DNA of 64,000 nt from assembly GCA_002189035.1 (NCBI GenBank), contig NEEC01000011.1, positions 2,604,001 through 2,668,000 on the forward strand, written 5' to 3'. Positions 12,299 to 23,759 of the stretch are shown piece after piece. Position numbers and translations under genes: made by a program. This stretch comes from Utricularia gibba (Eukaryota; Streptophyta; Magnoliopsida; Lamiales; Lentibulariaceae). The notes below the pieces were generated by a model. The model was not told the origin of the DNA. It was given only the letters and a program-made list of their open reading frames with translations, and ran no database searches. Numbering within the stretch: the first letter of the stretch is position 1; each line of letters begins with the position of its first letter.

Positions 12299-13610
12299 GA
12301 TGCAAGCATCTGAACAACAATGGCGAATACCATGGAAAAATAAGCATACATTTCGAAGCAGGCCTTCATGCACACATGATGATGCTTAGTTGCCCTGCCT
12401 TCACTTCTAAGACATGCCCCCAAATGCTCTTGTAATAATTTTTGAACCTTTCTTTTCATAACATGGCCATATGTCAAACATCATGTGAAAAAAATGATAT
12501 TAAATATATTAAATCCTTTTATTCTAGTTCCATCATCATGATATATGGGCCTTAGGCCCAATGGGTAGGTATCCGGATCCATTTATTTGAAGCCCATTAT
12601 AGCAAGCGTGGAAAAGAAGTCGATCCGGGTTATGACATTGGGCCCAGAGGGGGGCGGAAACACTGATCCGGCCCGTTGGATTCAAATTCATATCTATGAT
12701 CTGGATCAGGTTTGATTCAACGGCTGCGATTCACTTGCGATTAAAGCAAAAGAAAGAAAACAAAAAGAAGGTTGAGAAATCCTGGGGGAAGGAAAATGTT
12801 TGCTGCCCAATGAGATGAATCCAACGAGAGCGGCGGCGTAGCAGCACCGCGTCGCCCTATCGGAAGCAGACAGCTCACAAAACTAGTTTCGATGTGTGCA
12901 AAACATGGCCGCATTGCCCACTTTTGTCGCAATCGGATGGAAGTTTTTTGCACATGAACTGGAGCTCCGGTCGGACAACAGAACCGAGATTCCCGGAACT
13001 CCAAAAGAGTAAAAAGAACTAAACTACCGTCAAAATGAAAACTCGGAGAAGACAATTAAACTTGTTGACCAGAAGATCTGATGAGATACGGCTTTGCTTC
13101 CCTCAGCTGGGTGGAGCTGAGAGAGGAAGAGTTCTGAAATTAGGGTTTCTTTGTCTTTATTTATAGCGGGGAAAATGTCCGCCCGCATCCTCAGGTATAT
13201 GCTTCAGGGTATCTTCTCTTTTCCTACTTAATTAGATGCACTTATTATATTATAAATGGCTCTATTTTTAAAAAAAATTAAAATACATTATATAGTATTT
13301 TACTATTTTCAGATTATATTCGATTATTCAGAGTCCGATAACATTTTTTATGCATTGATAAGTATGTTTATTTTATAAACTTATTTTTCCAATATATACA
13401 TATATAATATATAAGACCATTTTTTGATGATCACTTGGGAGTTATGTTTTCATGTGTTCACCAAGATGCTACAGCCTCAGCTTACCAGCAGACAAAATTT
13501 CCAGGCAAAGGAAAAGCATGGCGACGCATGAGGGGGAGCCTGTACACTGTGCGTTACAAAAATGGGGAGGCAAAATGAGACCACCTCTCTTTCTTCTGTA
13601 TCTTCATCTG
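12299..13610. other. 1.3 kb spacer with minus-strand promoter-like signals
   Basis: Holds GGCCTTAGGCCCAATGGG and TTGGGCCCAGAGG (site-II-like GGCCCA) near 12545-12650, and a minus-strand TATA plus telobox at 13140-13165. No convincing coding exon was found. 13220-13440 is AT-rich and probably contains the end of the MORC 3' UTR. Confidence 0.4.
13140..13165 (-). promoter_or_regulatory. TATAAATA box and AAACCCTAA telobox, minus strand
   Basis: On the minus strand CTATAAATAAAG (TATA at 13158-13165) is followed about 10 bp later by AAACCCTAA (13140-13148) and a pyrimidine-rich leader with CTCTTCCTCTCTCAG. This is the usual arrangement of a plant housekeeping core promoter. It lies ~850 bp upstream of the DOMON gene and could serve it through a UTR intron, or a non-coding transcript. 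Confidence 0.45.
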
Positions 13611-16600
13611 TTACACCTTCGCCAACTTCACATCCAGAGACAAGCGCTCCAGGGAGCGCCTTTCCTCTTGTAGTTCAGTTGTGAGCTGCGCTATCTGTGT
13701 CAGCAAACCGGAAGAAGGAGACCATCAAGTTGGATAACCAGCATATAGAGAATGGGATTAGTAGGCGTACTTTGGTATCCAGTTCCTTGTCTCTGTTCTC
13801 TAGTTCCCCCAGTCTGAAATATAAGATCAGGGGGTTCATTGTTCGGGTGAAATGTCGCACTTCGCAAGGAGAGAAAATGGCAGTTGTCACTTACAGCGTG
13901 CGGAGTCGTTTGTTCTCTGCATATAGTTTCTGAGTGTCTTGCTCCAAGACTTCATCTTGCACACCAACATATTCAGTCTCTATGTTTTCCTGGTATAGGA
14001 TTTGACTGTCACCACTTGTTTGAAAAGAAGAGGCTCCTGCGTTGCTATTGGGATCACCTGTGGAAAACTCCCATTTCAGTGATAGCACCGAGACACTCAT
14101 GAAAGCTATGGCATTTCTTACCTGAAGGAACCTCCCGAGAAGAAGGCATAGAGTGGTGGTTTTTCGGCATAGCATTTTGATGCAAATAATGCAGCTGTCC
14201 AGTTGTTTGAATCGATCGGGATTTCTTAACTTGGCGATGGCCAATGAGTCCACAATGATGATCCCTTCAAATTATAGGCAGCATAATAGCATTCTCCCAC
14301 TAAATCAAGCCGATGTATTGAGACCTCAAAAACAGACAATCCGCAAGTGAACTGCAAGGAAAAACTCACCAATATTCTAAAGCCATCTGCTTCAAACGTG
14401 TTTCAAGCTTTTGGAAAATTGGAGTTCTCTCAAAATCCTGCTTATTGTGCGTTGGCTCCATGAAATCTGCTTCCAAAACCCCTGCAACATCAACGGGTCA
14501 GAGTTTCATAATATTCGGAAGAGTTTCAAGAAAAGGAAAATGTACAGAATTCTCACCAACAACTCCTCTGCCTCTGCTGGATGAATATGTCAAAACATGC
14601 CAAAAAGGCTGCAGTGCAAGGAATGAAGAAAAAGTTAAGAGTGAGATAGAGTGATGCTATAAGAGACGAAAACAATTTTGTTTATGTGAAAGGTGTCAAT
14701 GGGGTGTGCAGGATAATGATAAAAAAAAGAATCACCAAAATCAATCTGTTCTTATGATAAACATTAAAACCATGTATGTTGGCTTCTGCAGCATCCTTGA
14801 GAAACCCAATTGATGTTATAACCGATTTCTGCAAGCAGCAACCAAGAGTTGATACTCATACTGTTCAAAGGCATATTATGTTGAGCAACCCTATTTCCCG
14901 AAACGCTTTGCTGAAACGCATCCTTACCTCTACATTGTGAGGTTTGTACACTATGAACTCTGGATCTTGAAGGTCTCGAACAATGTTATGGTAGTGAACA
15001 GGTTGCCCACGCAGCAAAATACAGAAGTTATCAGGGATACGAAAATATAAAATGGATAAGTAAGTCTGCAAAAATGAGAGTACATACACTTAGTAGAACT
15101 TGATTTGCGAGCTGTGGGGAAAAAATAACACTGTTGATAAACGTGAACTTACACGAAGTGAGTAATGAAGACGATTGGCAAGATGAGACTCTCTTGCAGT
15201 TGGTTTTCCAGCAATTAGCATCTTCCCAGAGATAAGAATATCCTGAAAAAATACCACACGAAGTATAACAACAAAGCAATGCAATAAGGATGTGAGGCTG
15301 CAAATCAGTGAATGCTTAATAACATGAACCTCAGAATCAGTTTCGAAATCAAGCTCAAATCGCCCAAAATCATCATGCCATAAGTTATAGATTACTATTC
15401 TGGTACCATGTGGCCCAATTTTTTCACACTGCAATTTATTTAGCAAACAGAAATGACAAACGAGTGTTAAAGATGTGGCAATATAGCAACTGAAACTGAT
15501 GAAGGAAACATGATTGAAAGTTATATATTGAAAACCAGCGTACTTGATCCAAAATTTTGTCTAAGGTGCAATATGGTGACCACTGCAAGAGGACAGCAAG
15601 GTTACTGCTGAATTGCTTTTCATCTTGAATTGGCATCCATATACAATTCTCCGAATCGAACTGATAATCAACCTGAAAAATAGATGTGGATAAAGCAAGC
15701 TATATCTTCATTGAAATATCAAAAGAATCTTCAAAGCTTGATACAATCTAATGAGAAAAAAAGGCCAAAACCAGCCTCTACAATGTTTCACAAGCATGCC
15801 CCAACCCTCCAAATAGAACTTGCCTTTGGAACTACTATACTTTCTTGTCCAGTTTGCATTAAAAAGGTGTAAGATAGCATGCCTATACTTTGGGTAATTC
15901 TCCTGATCAAGGAAACAGTTTAGTCAAGCACTAAGGAAGAGGGCATGCCTGGTTTTTTTAATAGGTGTCCACAGTATTATTTTCTAGAAAAATAAGAGAA
16001 ACTCCTGAATGATGAGTAAACAATAGAAAATGAGGTGCTGAGGAGACCTCTCATTTTTGGGACGACTGAATATGATGACGTCTGCCCCAAGTCTCATAGA
16101 ACTGGTCTTGAAACCATTACCATCTGAAATGGCATATGTCAGGAGCTTACTTAGGAAAATAAAAATAAACATGGTATAACACTCACATTTTCCAATAGAA
16201 GATTCCAGCTTATTATCTGAAAAACCAAAACTTAAACAACCTCTCATTGCACCTGGATCCATGCCTCCACCATCATCTGATTTAAGAATAACAGAACGTG
16301 ATTCTTTCCATCTTAACACTATGGCATGCAGATGATATCCTTCAAATTATTCAAAAGTACCATGAATAAGCAATGCTGGGGAGTTATCCCTGGGATTTAC
16401 AGTTTTATCTAGAACGACAAAAGTGGCTCCATTGTGTATCTATAAAAGCATGGATATTGATGGAGACCAATTGTAAGCTAATAGAAGATAATAATACAGC
16501 AAACATTGACACTGTAGAATTCGGTTCCAGTAAATGAATCAACATGTTCGGATAGAATGTTTTTCTTTTTTTTAAGCATCAACAATGTGCCTCTTATGTC

Positions 16601-18880
16601 AAATTCTGATTCATAAAATGATATATGGAACTCTGGATTGTTATTACATCTTCAACAGTACACACAGAAAGATAATAACACTCTTGCCTTAATCAAATAT
16701 AGAGAACACACAAGAAAACAGCTAACTTCACCCATAACGGGAACAATTTCATGGGAACTCTGATTTAGCTGACCAGAAGCTAACTACGATCAAAGTAAAG
16801 TGAAAACAAACAGAGAAGTTGCAGGCACTAACTGTACATCGAAGCAATGAAAGTGCTGCAACAAAAAGAAAGTGGAGAAGCATTTTAAAAGCAGAGGCAG
16901 CTTAGACAAGGTAATCAAGGTAGAGCAATGGAGAGCAGATTGGTAGCGTAGATGCAAATCCAAATCAAAGCACATCAAATGTTACATGTATACATAAATG
17001 AGATACCTGATCAACAGAATTGTCAACCAGTTCGGCTATAGCTGCAACCAAGAAATGATACAAATGGATGAGAATGCCATAATCATTAGATTCAAGACAT
17101 AATAAAACTGAAAAATCAAGCCATCAAGGACAGTCTCACCGCCAAAGACCCATTTGTGTGAAGTAGCATTCGAATGAAGAAATTTGGGGTGGACATTAAG
17201 GTAACTCGCACTATCTGTCGGCCAATGACAGAAAAGGTTAAAATATAAATGGTGCATTTGGTTCGCAGTTTTAAATGTAAATGGTTTAAAGTTACTTGGT
17301 TGAAGATAAAACGTAGCATGTCATTTTTAACTAAAAAATGTGTTTGGTAAATGTAAATTAAAAAACAACTTAGTTGTTTTGAATTACCAAACATTCTTAT
17401 TTTTCACCTCTTTCTAACGTAGCTCCCTTGCTTCCAAGAAATATGAATTAATTTCACTAGTTTTGAAAATCACTCACTTGGTATCCCCAGCTTATGTTTA
17501 CATTCAAATATTTCACCTCAATGTTTAACATACTCTATCATGCTCAAGCAAGATCACTTCTATGGGTCAGGGAGTGAAATACTTTGGTTGGAAAGCTTAT
17601 AAGGCAGTGCATCATCATAGTTTCCAGCCTTCCAAAATTGACGACAAATGGGTGCGGAACATACTGATGGTGTGAAATCAGGCCCTTCAAACTGTTTGTC
17701 AAAATTACATATAAGAAAAACATGATTGGATAGTGTTGGCGAAAGAGATGACGAACAATAGAACAAAGCATTTAGCAACAAGCAATGAACATTTCCTTCA
17801 ACATTGTGAAGTCGAGCACTAATGTTTAAAACAAGAGTGATTCTAAGATAAAAACCTATTATTATAGTGAAAAGTTGTGTGGTTGGTCAATGTTACATGC
17901 GAATCAAAATGCAGAGAAGCACGCACACACAATGAAACGAATTCAAAGAAAAGGATGCATTTCAGATGGATCCTTACGACAAATCCACCCCAATAACCCA
18001 TCTTTGGAAATCATGCGTACAACAATTAATCATTATGACTTCTCCTTTTTTTCTATCTAGAAACACCTATTTGAGAGTATATGCATAAGATAGCAAATTG
18101 GGAGCCCAACATGGACGCAAATCAAGGAATCATGGTGATTACTAGTGTGTACAACATGCCCTTATATTTTTTATACTTTAATCAACCATGAAAGAGAGTT
18201 CACATAAAAACATGCCAAATGAGAATGGGACTCATGTCTCACAGATGATAAGACACGGAGGTGATTCAAATATCACAAGCTGTGAAGTTATGGGCCACTT
18301 TTCAAAAACTAGTCCTCAAAAGGTTCTATCTTTGACTTTGATAAAACTGATTTATCTAATCCATCCATAAAACATAACATGTGTTACTCCTACATACATG
18401 ATGATTTTTAAGGAATAATTTGTAGTTCACACATTTATAGGTGCAATTATTAAATAGGATTTAATTCGAATAAAATATCACCTTTGAATTTCAAGATGTA
18501 TTTAATATACTATTTAAACATCGTAATATAAAATTATATTAATTAATTAAAAAATTAACCTTAATTTTAGAACATAATAATTTTTATCTTTACTCCAAAA
18601 TTATATCCTTTTACTACAAATCATAACAGTCATAATAAAAAGCAGATTAACTGGTTCTCCTGAGTAACGCATTCGTTGACCAACTAACCAATATACAGAT
18701 TGAAAATGGGTTACTTTTGATCGTTCAGTTTAGCCCACAAAAAAAAAAAAAAAAGCAGTGTCACCATTCACAACTACCTAAAACCTGGCAGCTAAAAAGG
18801 AAAATATCATAACAAAAAAGCAGTAGTATCCCTTTTTTACAACAAGTTTAAAGCTCACTTACCTTATTGACAGGAAGCAT
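13611..18880 (-). CDS. MORC-family GHKL ATPase
   Basis: Microrchidia ATPase acting in chromatin compaction and gene silencing. Nineteen exons give ~568 aa: 18863-18880, 17583-17691, 17140-17214, 17007-17041, 16361-16439, 16187-16276, 16048-16123, 15824-15902, 15544-15672, 15330-15428, 15153-15242, 14928-15065, 14736-14828, 14557-14608, 14370-14481, 14122-14264, 13895-14057, 13771-13813, 13611-13694. ATPase motifs: AELVDNSVDQ (about residues 70-79), DDGGGMDP (106), GKYGNGFKTSSMRLGAD. The S5-fold follows (GTRIVIYNLW, LRGQPVHYHNIV, YHKNRLI, GVLEADFMEP). The end is a charged coiled coil, as in plant MORC1/2/6. The intron at 15673-15823 has a GC donor (AAG|GCAAGT). The 18-nt first exon (MLPVNK) is the weakest part; a further 5' exon is possible. 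Confidence 0.93.
17258..17400. mobile_element. Possible MITE remnant in a MORC intron
   Basis: AT-rich block with inverted ends GCATTTGGTTCG / GAATGTTTGGTAATTC (the latter reverse-complemented) and several internal AAATGTAAAT repeats. I cannot define a target duplication, so the borders are approximate. Confidence 0.3.
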
Positions 18881-19345
18881 GAATGTCGCCCCTTGCTATA
18901 GGCAGTTATTCAACCCAGAAACTAAAGCGCGCGCAGAATCCCCAACGCTGAGAAGCATGTGGCTTCCGAATTTGAATTTCCGAATTAGGTCTTGAAAGGC
19001 CCAATTCGAACCACGCCGATTTATTTAATTCCATTTATTTAAAAACAATTTTAAGAAACATTCCGAAAAAGATTAAAAAAAATTAAAAATCTACAATTTT
19101 TAAATTAATAGCAAAAGAAATTGTATAAAAATTATTACAAATATATCCTACATATTTTGTAAATAACATATATTTAATAGATACATTTTTCATATTCTTT
19201 TTTTGCTATTGTATTATTTTAAAAACATATATTTAATATTTATGAATTTTAATTTTAATCATGTAAGATGTACTCATCTAAAAATAAATAATTAAAATAC
19301 ATGAAAATTTCAATTTGCAATGAGCGAGTACCAAGTCACAGCCGC
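18881..19345. other. AT-rich spacer, MORC promoter / RRP40 3' end
   Basis: 18881-18965 is the MORC leader; 19010-19310 is very AT-rich with no open frame. No repeat or RNA gene seen. Confidence 0.4.
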
Positions 19346-20969
19346 TCACTGCAACTTCTGGAGGAGACTTTCAACCCGGGCTTTCTGCTGTGCTGGAGTC
19401 ATCATCTCCGTTTGGATGATCGTGTTCGCGACCAGAACCACAACTGAAGGGGAAGCGGCATTCACCTGCATCAGTGCAAGAGGTGGGTTTGGACATGGAG
19501 GAACCCAAGCAACAGCTAAGAAGGGGATGAGGCTCACCCATACGCGCCCATTCAGACCAACAGCGATCTCAAAAGCAATCTTCTTTCCAAGTGTCTCCAG
19601 AACAGGGCAGGTTGGAGAGCTCAGCAGCCTGAGCCAACACCTCTAGCTAAATGAATATCCATGCTTCTACTTGTATGATGCTCTGAAAGAAGGAATGAAG
19701 TATCTTACATTCGGGATAATCCTGTCGATGTCTCCAACATGAATCCATCTTTAAGATGCCCATATTCTGCGGCTTTTCCACTTCCTATGGAAAAAAAAAA
19801 AAAAAAAAAAAGTTGTGGGCACATCGGGGAACGAAGGATATCAAGAAAACAGGCGATGTGTTGGCATTCATCACGATGATGAAAATTGTAGCTCATCAGT
19901 AGGCTGACCATCCATGCATGACAACTCAGGGTTCATGTCAGGAATTGCCTTAACAACACGAACATACAGCAGTGCTCCGATCTGATGATGAAGGTAGGGA
20001 ATGGCAAGTATTAAATAACCTAGCATACACTGTTATGACAGAAACATTGCACTAAACCAGGGAAATCTGACTTCCTGGATCGAAGATATTCACCTCAAAT
20101 TTAGGAATGTTTCTTCTTGTTCCTCCTTCAAAAGCAAGCACTGGAAGAAATGCTAACATAGGACCCTTTATATCGACAAGGAAATTCTAGCATAGATATC
20201 GGATAGGTTAGAGGGCCAACCAGGGAACATATCCTCATAGTGAAATTATAAAGGTAAGAGTTAACTTGATAACTGTGTGAAGGAAACAGTTTAAAACAGC
20301 ATCTTTGACCCGCTTGATGAGATTTTTTTAAAAAAATATGAGCACAATATACTCAAACATCTGTGCCATGATCAAAATAAAAATAAAAAGACTGCATAAC
20401 TTACATCTGCTTTTGTATCAACCACTATGCCTAGAACATTATCTCCAGCAGTCGGCACATACTGTTAAGAGACAACGCCCCTCGTTTGTTTTAGCAGAAA
20501 ACACTGATAATAACCAATATGATACTGCAACCCCACACCCTAAATCAATAACTCACACGCTTATGCGAACTTTCGACCCAATATTTGCTTGGCTTTGAAA
20601 ATCTGAGTTTTCCTGCCTTAGTAACAGATATTACATCGCCATCCTGAAACAAAAATATAAATTGAAGATAAACACGCTTATGACGAATGCCCAAGGCCTA
20701 GAGAGCTCAACAGAAGATAAACAACGTAATCTAAGAAGAAAACCTGGCGGAGTCCCCCACCAACCCTGATGGTTTGATTATCCATTTTAGAGAGGTCCAG
20801 CACTACATCTCCTGGAAACTACCAAAGGAAAACATTTCTACCATCAAATAAAAGCCTTTGAAACTACTACACAATTCCCACGTCTATGCAAAAGGCAAGG
20901 AATCTAAAAAACACCTACCACTTGCTCATCTACGAGGCTTGAACCTGAGACCAGAGGTTTTGCCTCCAT
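19346..20969 (-). CDS. RRP40: RNA exosome core subunit RRP40
   Basis: Cap subunit of the RNA exosome (nuclear and cytoplasmic 3'-5' RNA decay and processing), predicted 240 aa. Exons: 20919-20969, 20744-20818, 20557-20643, 20405-20461, 20094-20186, 19909-19981, 19709-19784, 19538-19628, 19346-19465; all in phase. N-terminal PGDVVLDL and GGGLRQDGD, S1 domain around YWVESSHKRYVP and LGIVVDTKADNFLVDIKG, then FEGGTRRNIPKFEIG, MNPELSC, SGKAAEYG, and a KH domain with the unusual GLNG loop typical of Rrp40. Intron 19785-19908 contains a ~21-nt homopolymer A run on the plus strand. The family is clear over the whole length. Confidence 0.95.
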
Positions 20970-21375
20970 TATCGTATCGCACCCAAAACACTAGATTACC
21001 ACGGAGAGAGTGGCGTCGCGGGAATTCTCCGTAGTTGTTCTATTCAGTAATGGGCTCTCTACTTTAAGTTCCCAATCCCAAACACAATTTTTCATCAAAT
21101 CCTCAAGCACAAAACCAACAAAACTCCGTCGAAATTGCGAAATCGCCCAAAACCCAACAGACGGCGAGGAGAGTACGACGCAAGACGCCGGCGGGAAACA
21201 AGAGACAACAAATCAATCATACTTTCCATTCAGGGCCATCTTTTCACAACCGGCCCAACCCAATAACAAAGGCTCAAATACTTACGTACAAAAGCCCAAA
21301 TTCAAAGGTATTGACATTCTTGCCCCTACACAATCACAGCCGCCGACAACCACCACCTCTACCCTATCTTCTCTT
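20970..21375. other. Spacer, RRP40 5' leader / HT1-like 3' end
   Basis: Contains RRP40 upstream sequence with a GGCCCAAC-type motif near 21250 and an uninterrupted plus-strand frame with no family similarity and only a GTG start. I assign no gene. Confidence 0.45.
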
Positions 21376-22600
21376 TCATCCCTTTCCAGATTGGCTGCTG
21401 CACAGAGGCATGCAGTTCGGAGCCCATTTCGGAAGACCGCGCGCATCCACCGGCTCGCCTGAAGCGAGAACTCCCGGATTCGCATCGATCGAATCGGCGT
21501 AGCTCTCGAGGAGGGCAACAATCTCGTCGAAGTTGGGTCTCTTCTCCGGGTTGCTTGCCCAGCATCTGTGAATCAGATGACCAAGAGCCGATGGGCATGA
21601 CGGAGGCAGCTGCGGCCTTGCATTCTGTGCACGAATCAGTATTCAGAAGAAAGTAGTGTTTTCTAATGGAAACACATGGGTGGAAGAGTACCTTCTGGCA
21701 TACTGCAAAGGCTGCTTGTTCAGGACTCAGATCATGGAATGGCGTCAGAGCGGTTAAGAGCTCCCACATGACTATCCCGAAACTGTAGACATCCACCTTC
21801 TTGGTGTGGTGCTTCTGCTTGATCATCTCGGGGGCCATCCATCGGTAGGTTCCTGTAAACAATCCATTGAAACAGTTGCTTTTTCTGCACTGGGATTCCA
21901 AGCATGAAATCCCAAAGTCTGCAACTTTCACAGACATGTCAAGGCCGAGAAGCAAATTCTCAGACTTGAGATCACGGTGGAGAATCCCCTGGGAGTGAAG
22001 ATACTGCATTCCGTGAGCGATGTCTAGAGCCAGCTTCACGACGAGCTTCAGAGGAACCGAGTATGGCTCCTGCTGATGCAGGAACTTCTTCAAGGATCCA
22101 CCGGGGTAATACTCGGTGATGATGCAAAACACTGGAGGTTTTTTACATGCGCCGATGAACTGCAACCAAGGGAAGCATTAGCAGTGCATGGTAACAGAGA
22201 TCAAAGAGAGATGAGAAGAAGGGGAGCTCACAGAGATGATATTGGGGTGATTGAGCCTGAAAAGAAGAGCAACTTCTGAAGTAAACTGCTTCTCCAAAAA
22301 CTCAGCTAGCTGAGTGTCTTCCTCTGGCTGACTAACGAGCTTAATAGCCACATCTCTGTCTTTATACAAACCTCTGTAAATCCTGCTATGCCTCCCTGTA
22401 GCAAACTTCTGTCCTATGTACAACTCAGACATATCAGCGCTCCAATCTTCTTCCCCTCCACCCTTAATCTCTGCCCCTGCAGAAACCAAGTAGCTAGACC
22501 ATGAAACCGCTCTTTTGTACTCCCCCAAAGACAACCTTCTCTCGAGATTTCTAGGTGCGCTCGCTATTTTCCTCAAGCTCAAACACCCAGGCTTCTTCAT
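21376..22600 (-). CDS. HT1-like Raf-type protein kinase
   Basis: Predicted 361 aa in exons 22232-22600, 21692-22159 and 21376-21624, phase 0 throughout. Raf-like MAPKKK of the C group, closest by eye to HIGH LEAF TEMPERATURE 1. Motifs: glycine loop FATGRHSRIYRG, VAIK lysine, FIGACKKPPVFCIITEY, HRDLKSENLLL, DFG in VADFGISCLESQC, GTYRWMAPEM, DVYSFGIVMWEL, HRCWASNPEKRP. The N-terminal ~65 residues are basic then acidic and not conserved. The activation segment has about four extra residues (CRKSNCFNGLFTGTYRW) compared with HT1. The start at 22600 is the first ATG in frame after an upstream stop. The kinase call is firm; the HT1 orthologue is tentative. Confidence 0.9.
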
Positions 22601-23759
22601 TTCAGAAACAAGATCACAACTTTTCTTCACGGGAGCCACGGATTCATCACCAAGGCACAGAAAAATGGAAGCTTGGGGTCATCTAAGAGGGGAAGACGCG
22701 TTGAGGAAGAAGAGTAGACAGAAAAGGGCCATGATCGTGAATGCCTGTTTCTATCCATCTGCCTATTATTGCAGGGAACGGATCAAGGAGTGGGAATACC
22801 TCTACAGGGAATCAATAAAATAACTCAACGTGTAACCGAGGGCGACAGAGGAGCACGACAAGGGCAGTTTAGTGCAAACTAGAAGAACGTGGGAAGATCA
22901 TCTGAACAGGCGACACGATGTCACCATGATCATGACTCCATACCCACTGTTTTCCATTAATGGCCCTCAGCTAGAAAACCGGAAGTGGAATCCCTAGAAG
23001 GGTTGTTTGGTAATTTCACGGACTCGGGCCGAGGAGTAGGTACGGATCGCCACATTCACGTGGGCCGGTTGCGGTTTGTCACAATAGGGGGTGAGATTCC
23101 CCATAAATGTGGGCCCCATATCAGTTAGTACTGCGCCGTATGACGTTTCCGTATACAGACCGGGCCGGCCCAATTCGCATCACCCGGACCCACCCCACCC
23201 ATCCACAACGCAAATTTTGACATATTAAAAGCTTAAATATTGCATGTTGATAATTATATTTATTTGGTACACATGTTTAACCAATCATATCGATCATGAT
23301 CGAAAAAGAAATATTTCGATCAAAGTCGTATTACGAACCTAATTTGTATCCATAGCTCAAATTCGACGAATTATGATAAAAAAAATATAATTCATCATGT
23401 CACACGAGTTATATACCTAAACTCGATTAGTACCACAATATCCTTTCATATCTTGAACAAATTCCAGAATCCGGAATTTTTTAAAATTTAAAACCTTGAT
23501 TAATTATGAAAATATTTTATTATTCGTAGCGTGGGGCTTGTAATAACGTCCTTGCAACAAGGACATGGTTGGGGTTGGGCCCACCACATCACATGCCATA
23601 CGATCTGTCGACCTGCTTTTGTGTGTCTCCGTTAGATTGCAGATGCATTAAAGGCATCCGGAATGATTGCTCTTGACTTTGGGTGGACCAAAAGGATAGG
23701 ATTTATTTGAAGAATTGTCGAACAACCAAACCATGGAGCCAAAATACATGGTTTTGGGA
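22601..23759. other. 1.16 kb spacer, HT1-like promoter and COQ2 3' region
   Basis: 22601-22900 is likely HT1-like 5' leader. 23030-23210 contains several GGGCC/GGCCC motifs; 23220-23540 is AT-rich. No coding exon, repeat or RNA gene recognised. Confidence 0.4.

Noticed and set aside
12741-13055. 104-codon minus-strand frame
   Set aside because: No ATG at its start, low-complexity end, no known motif; more likely leader or non-coding sequence.
21010-21462. 150-codon plus-strand frame upstream of RRP40
   Set aside because: Starts at GTG, overlaps the RRP40 leader and the HT1-like C-terminal exon, and has no family similarity.
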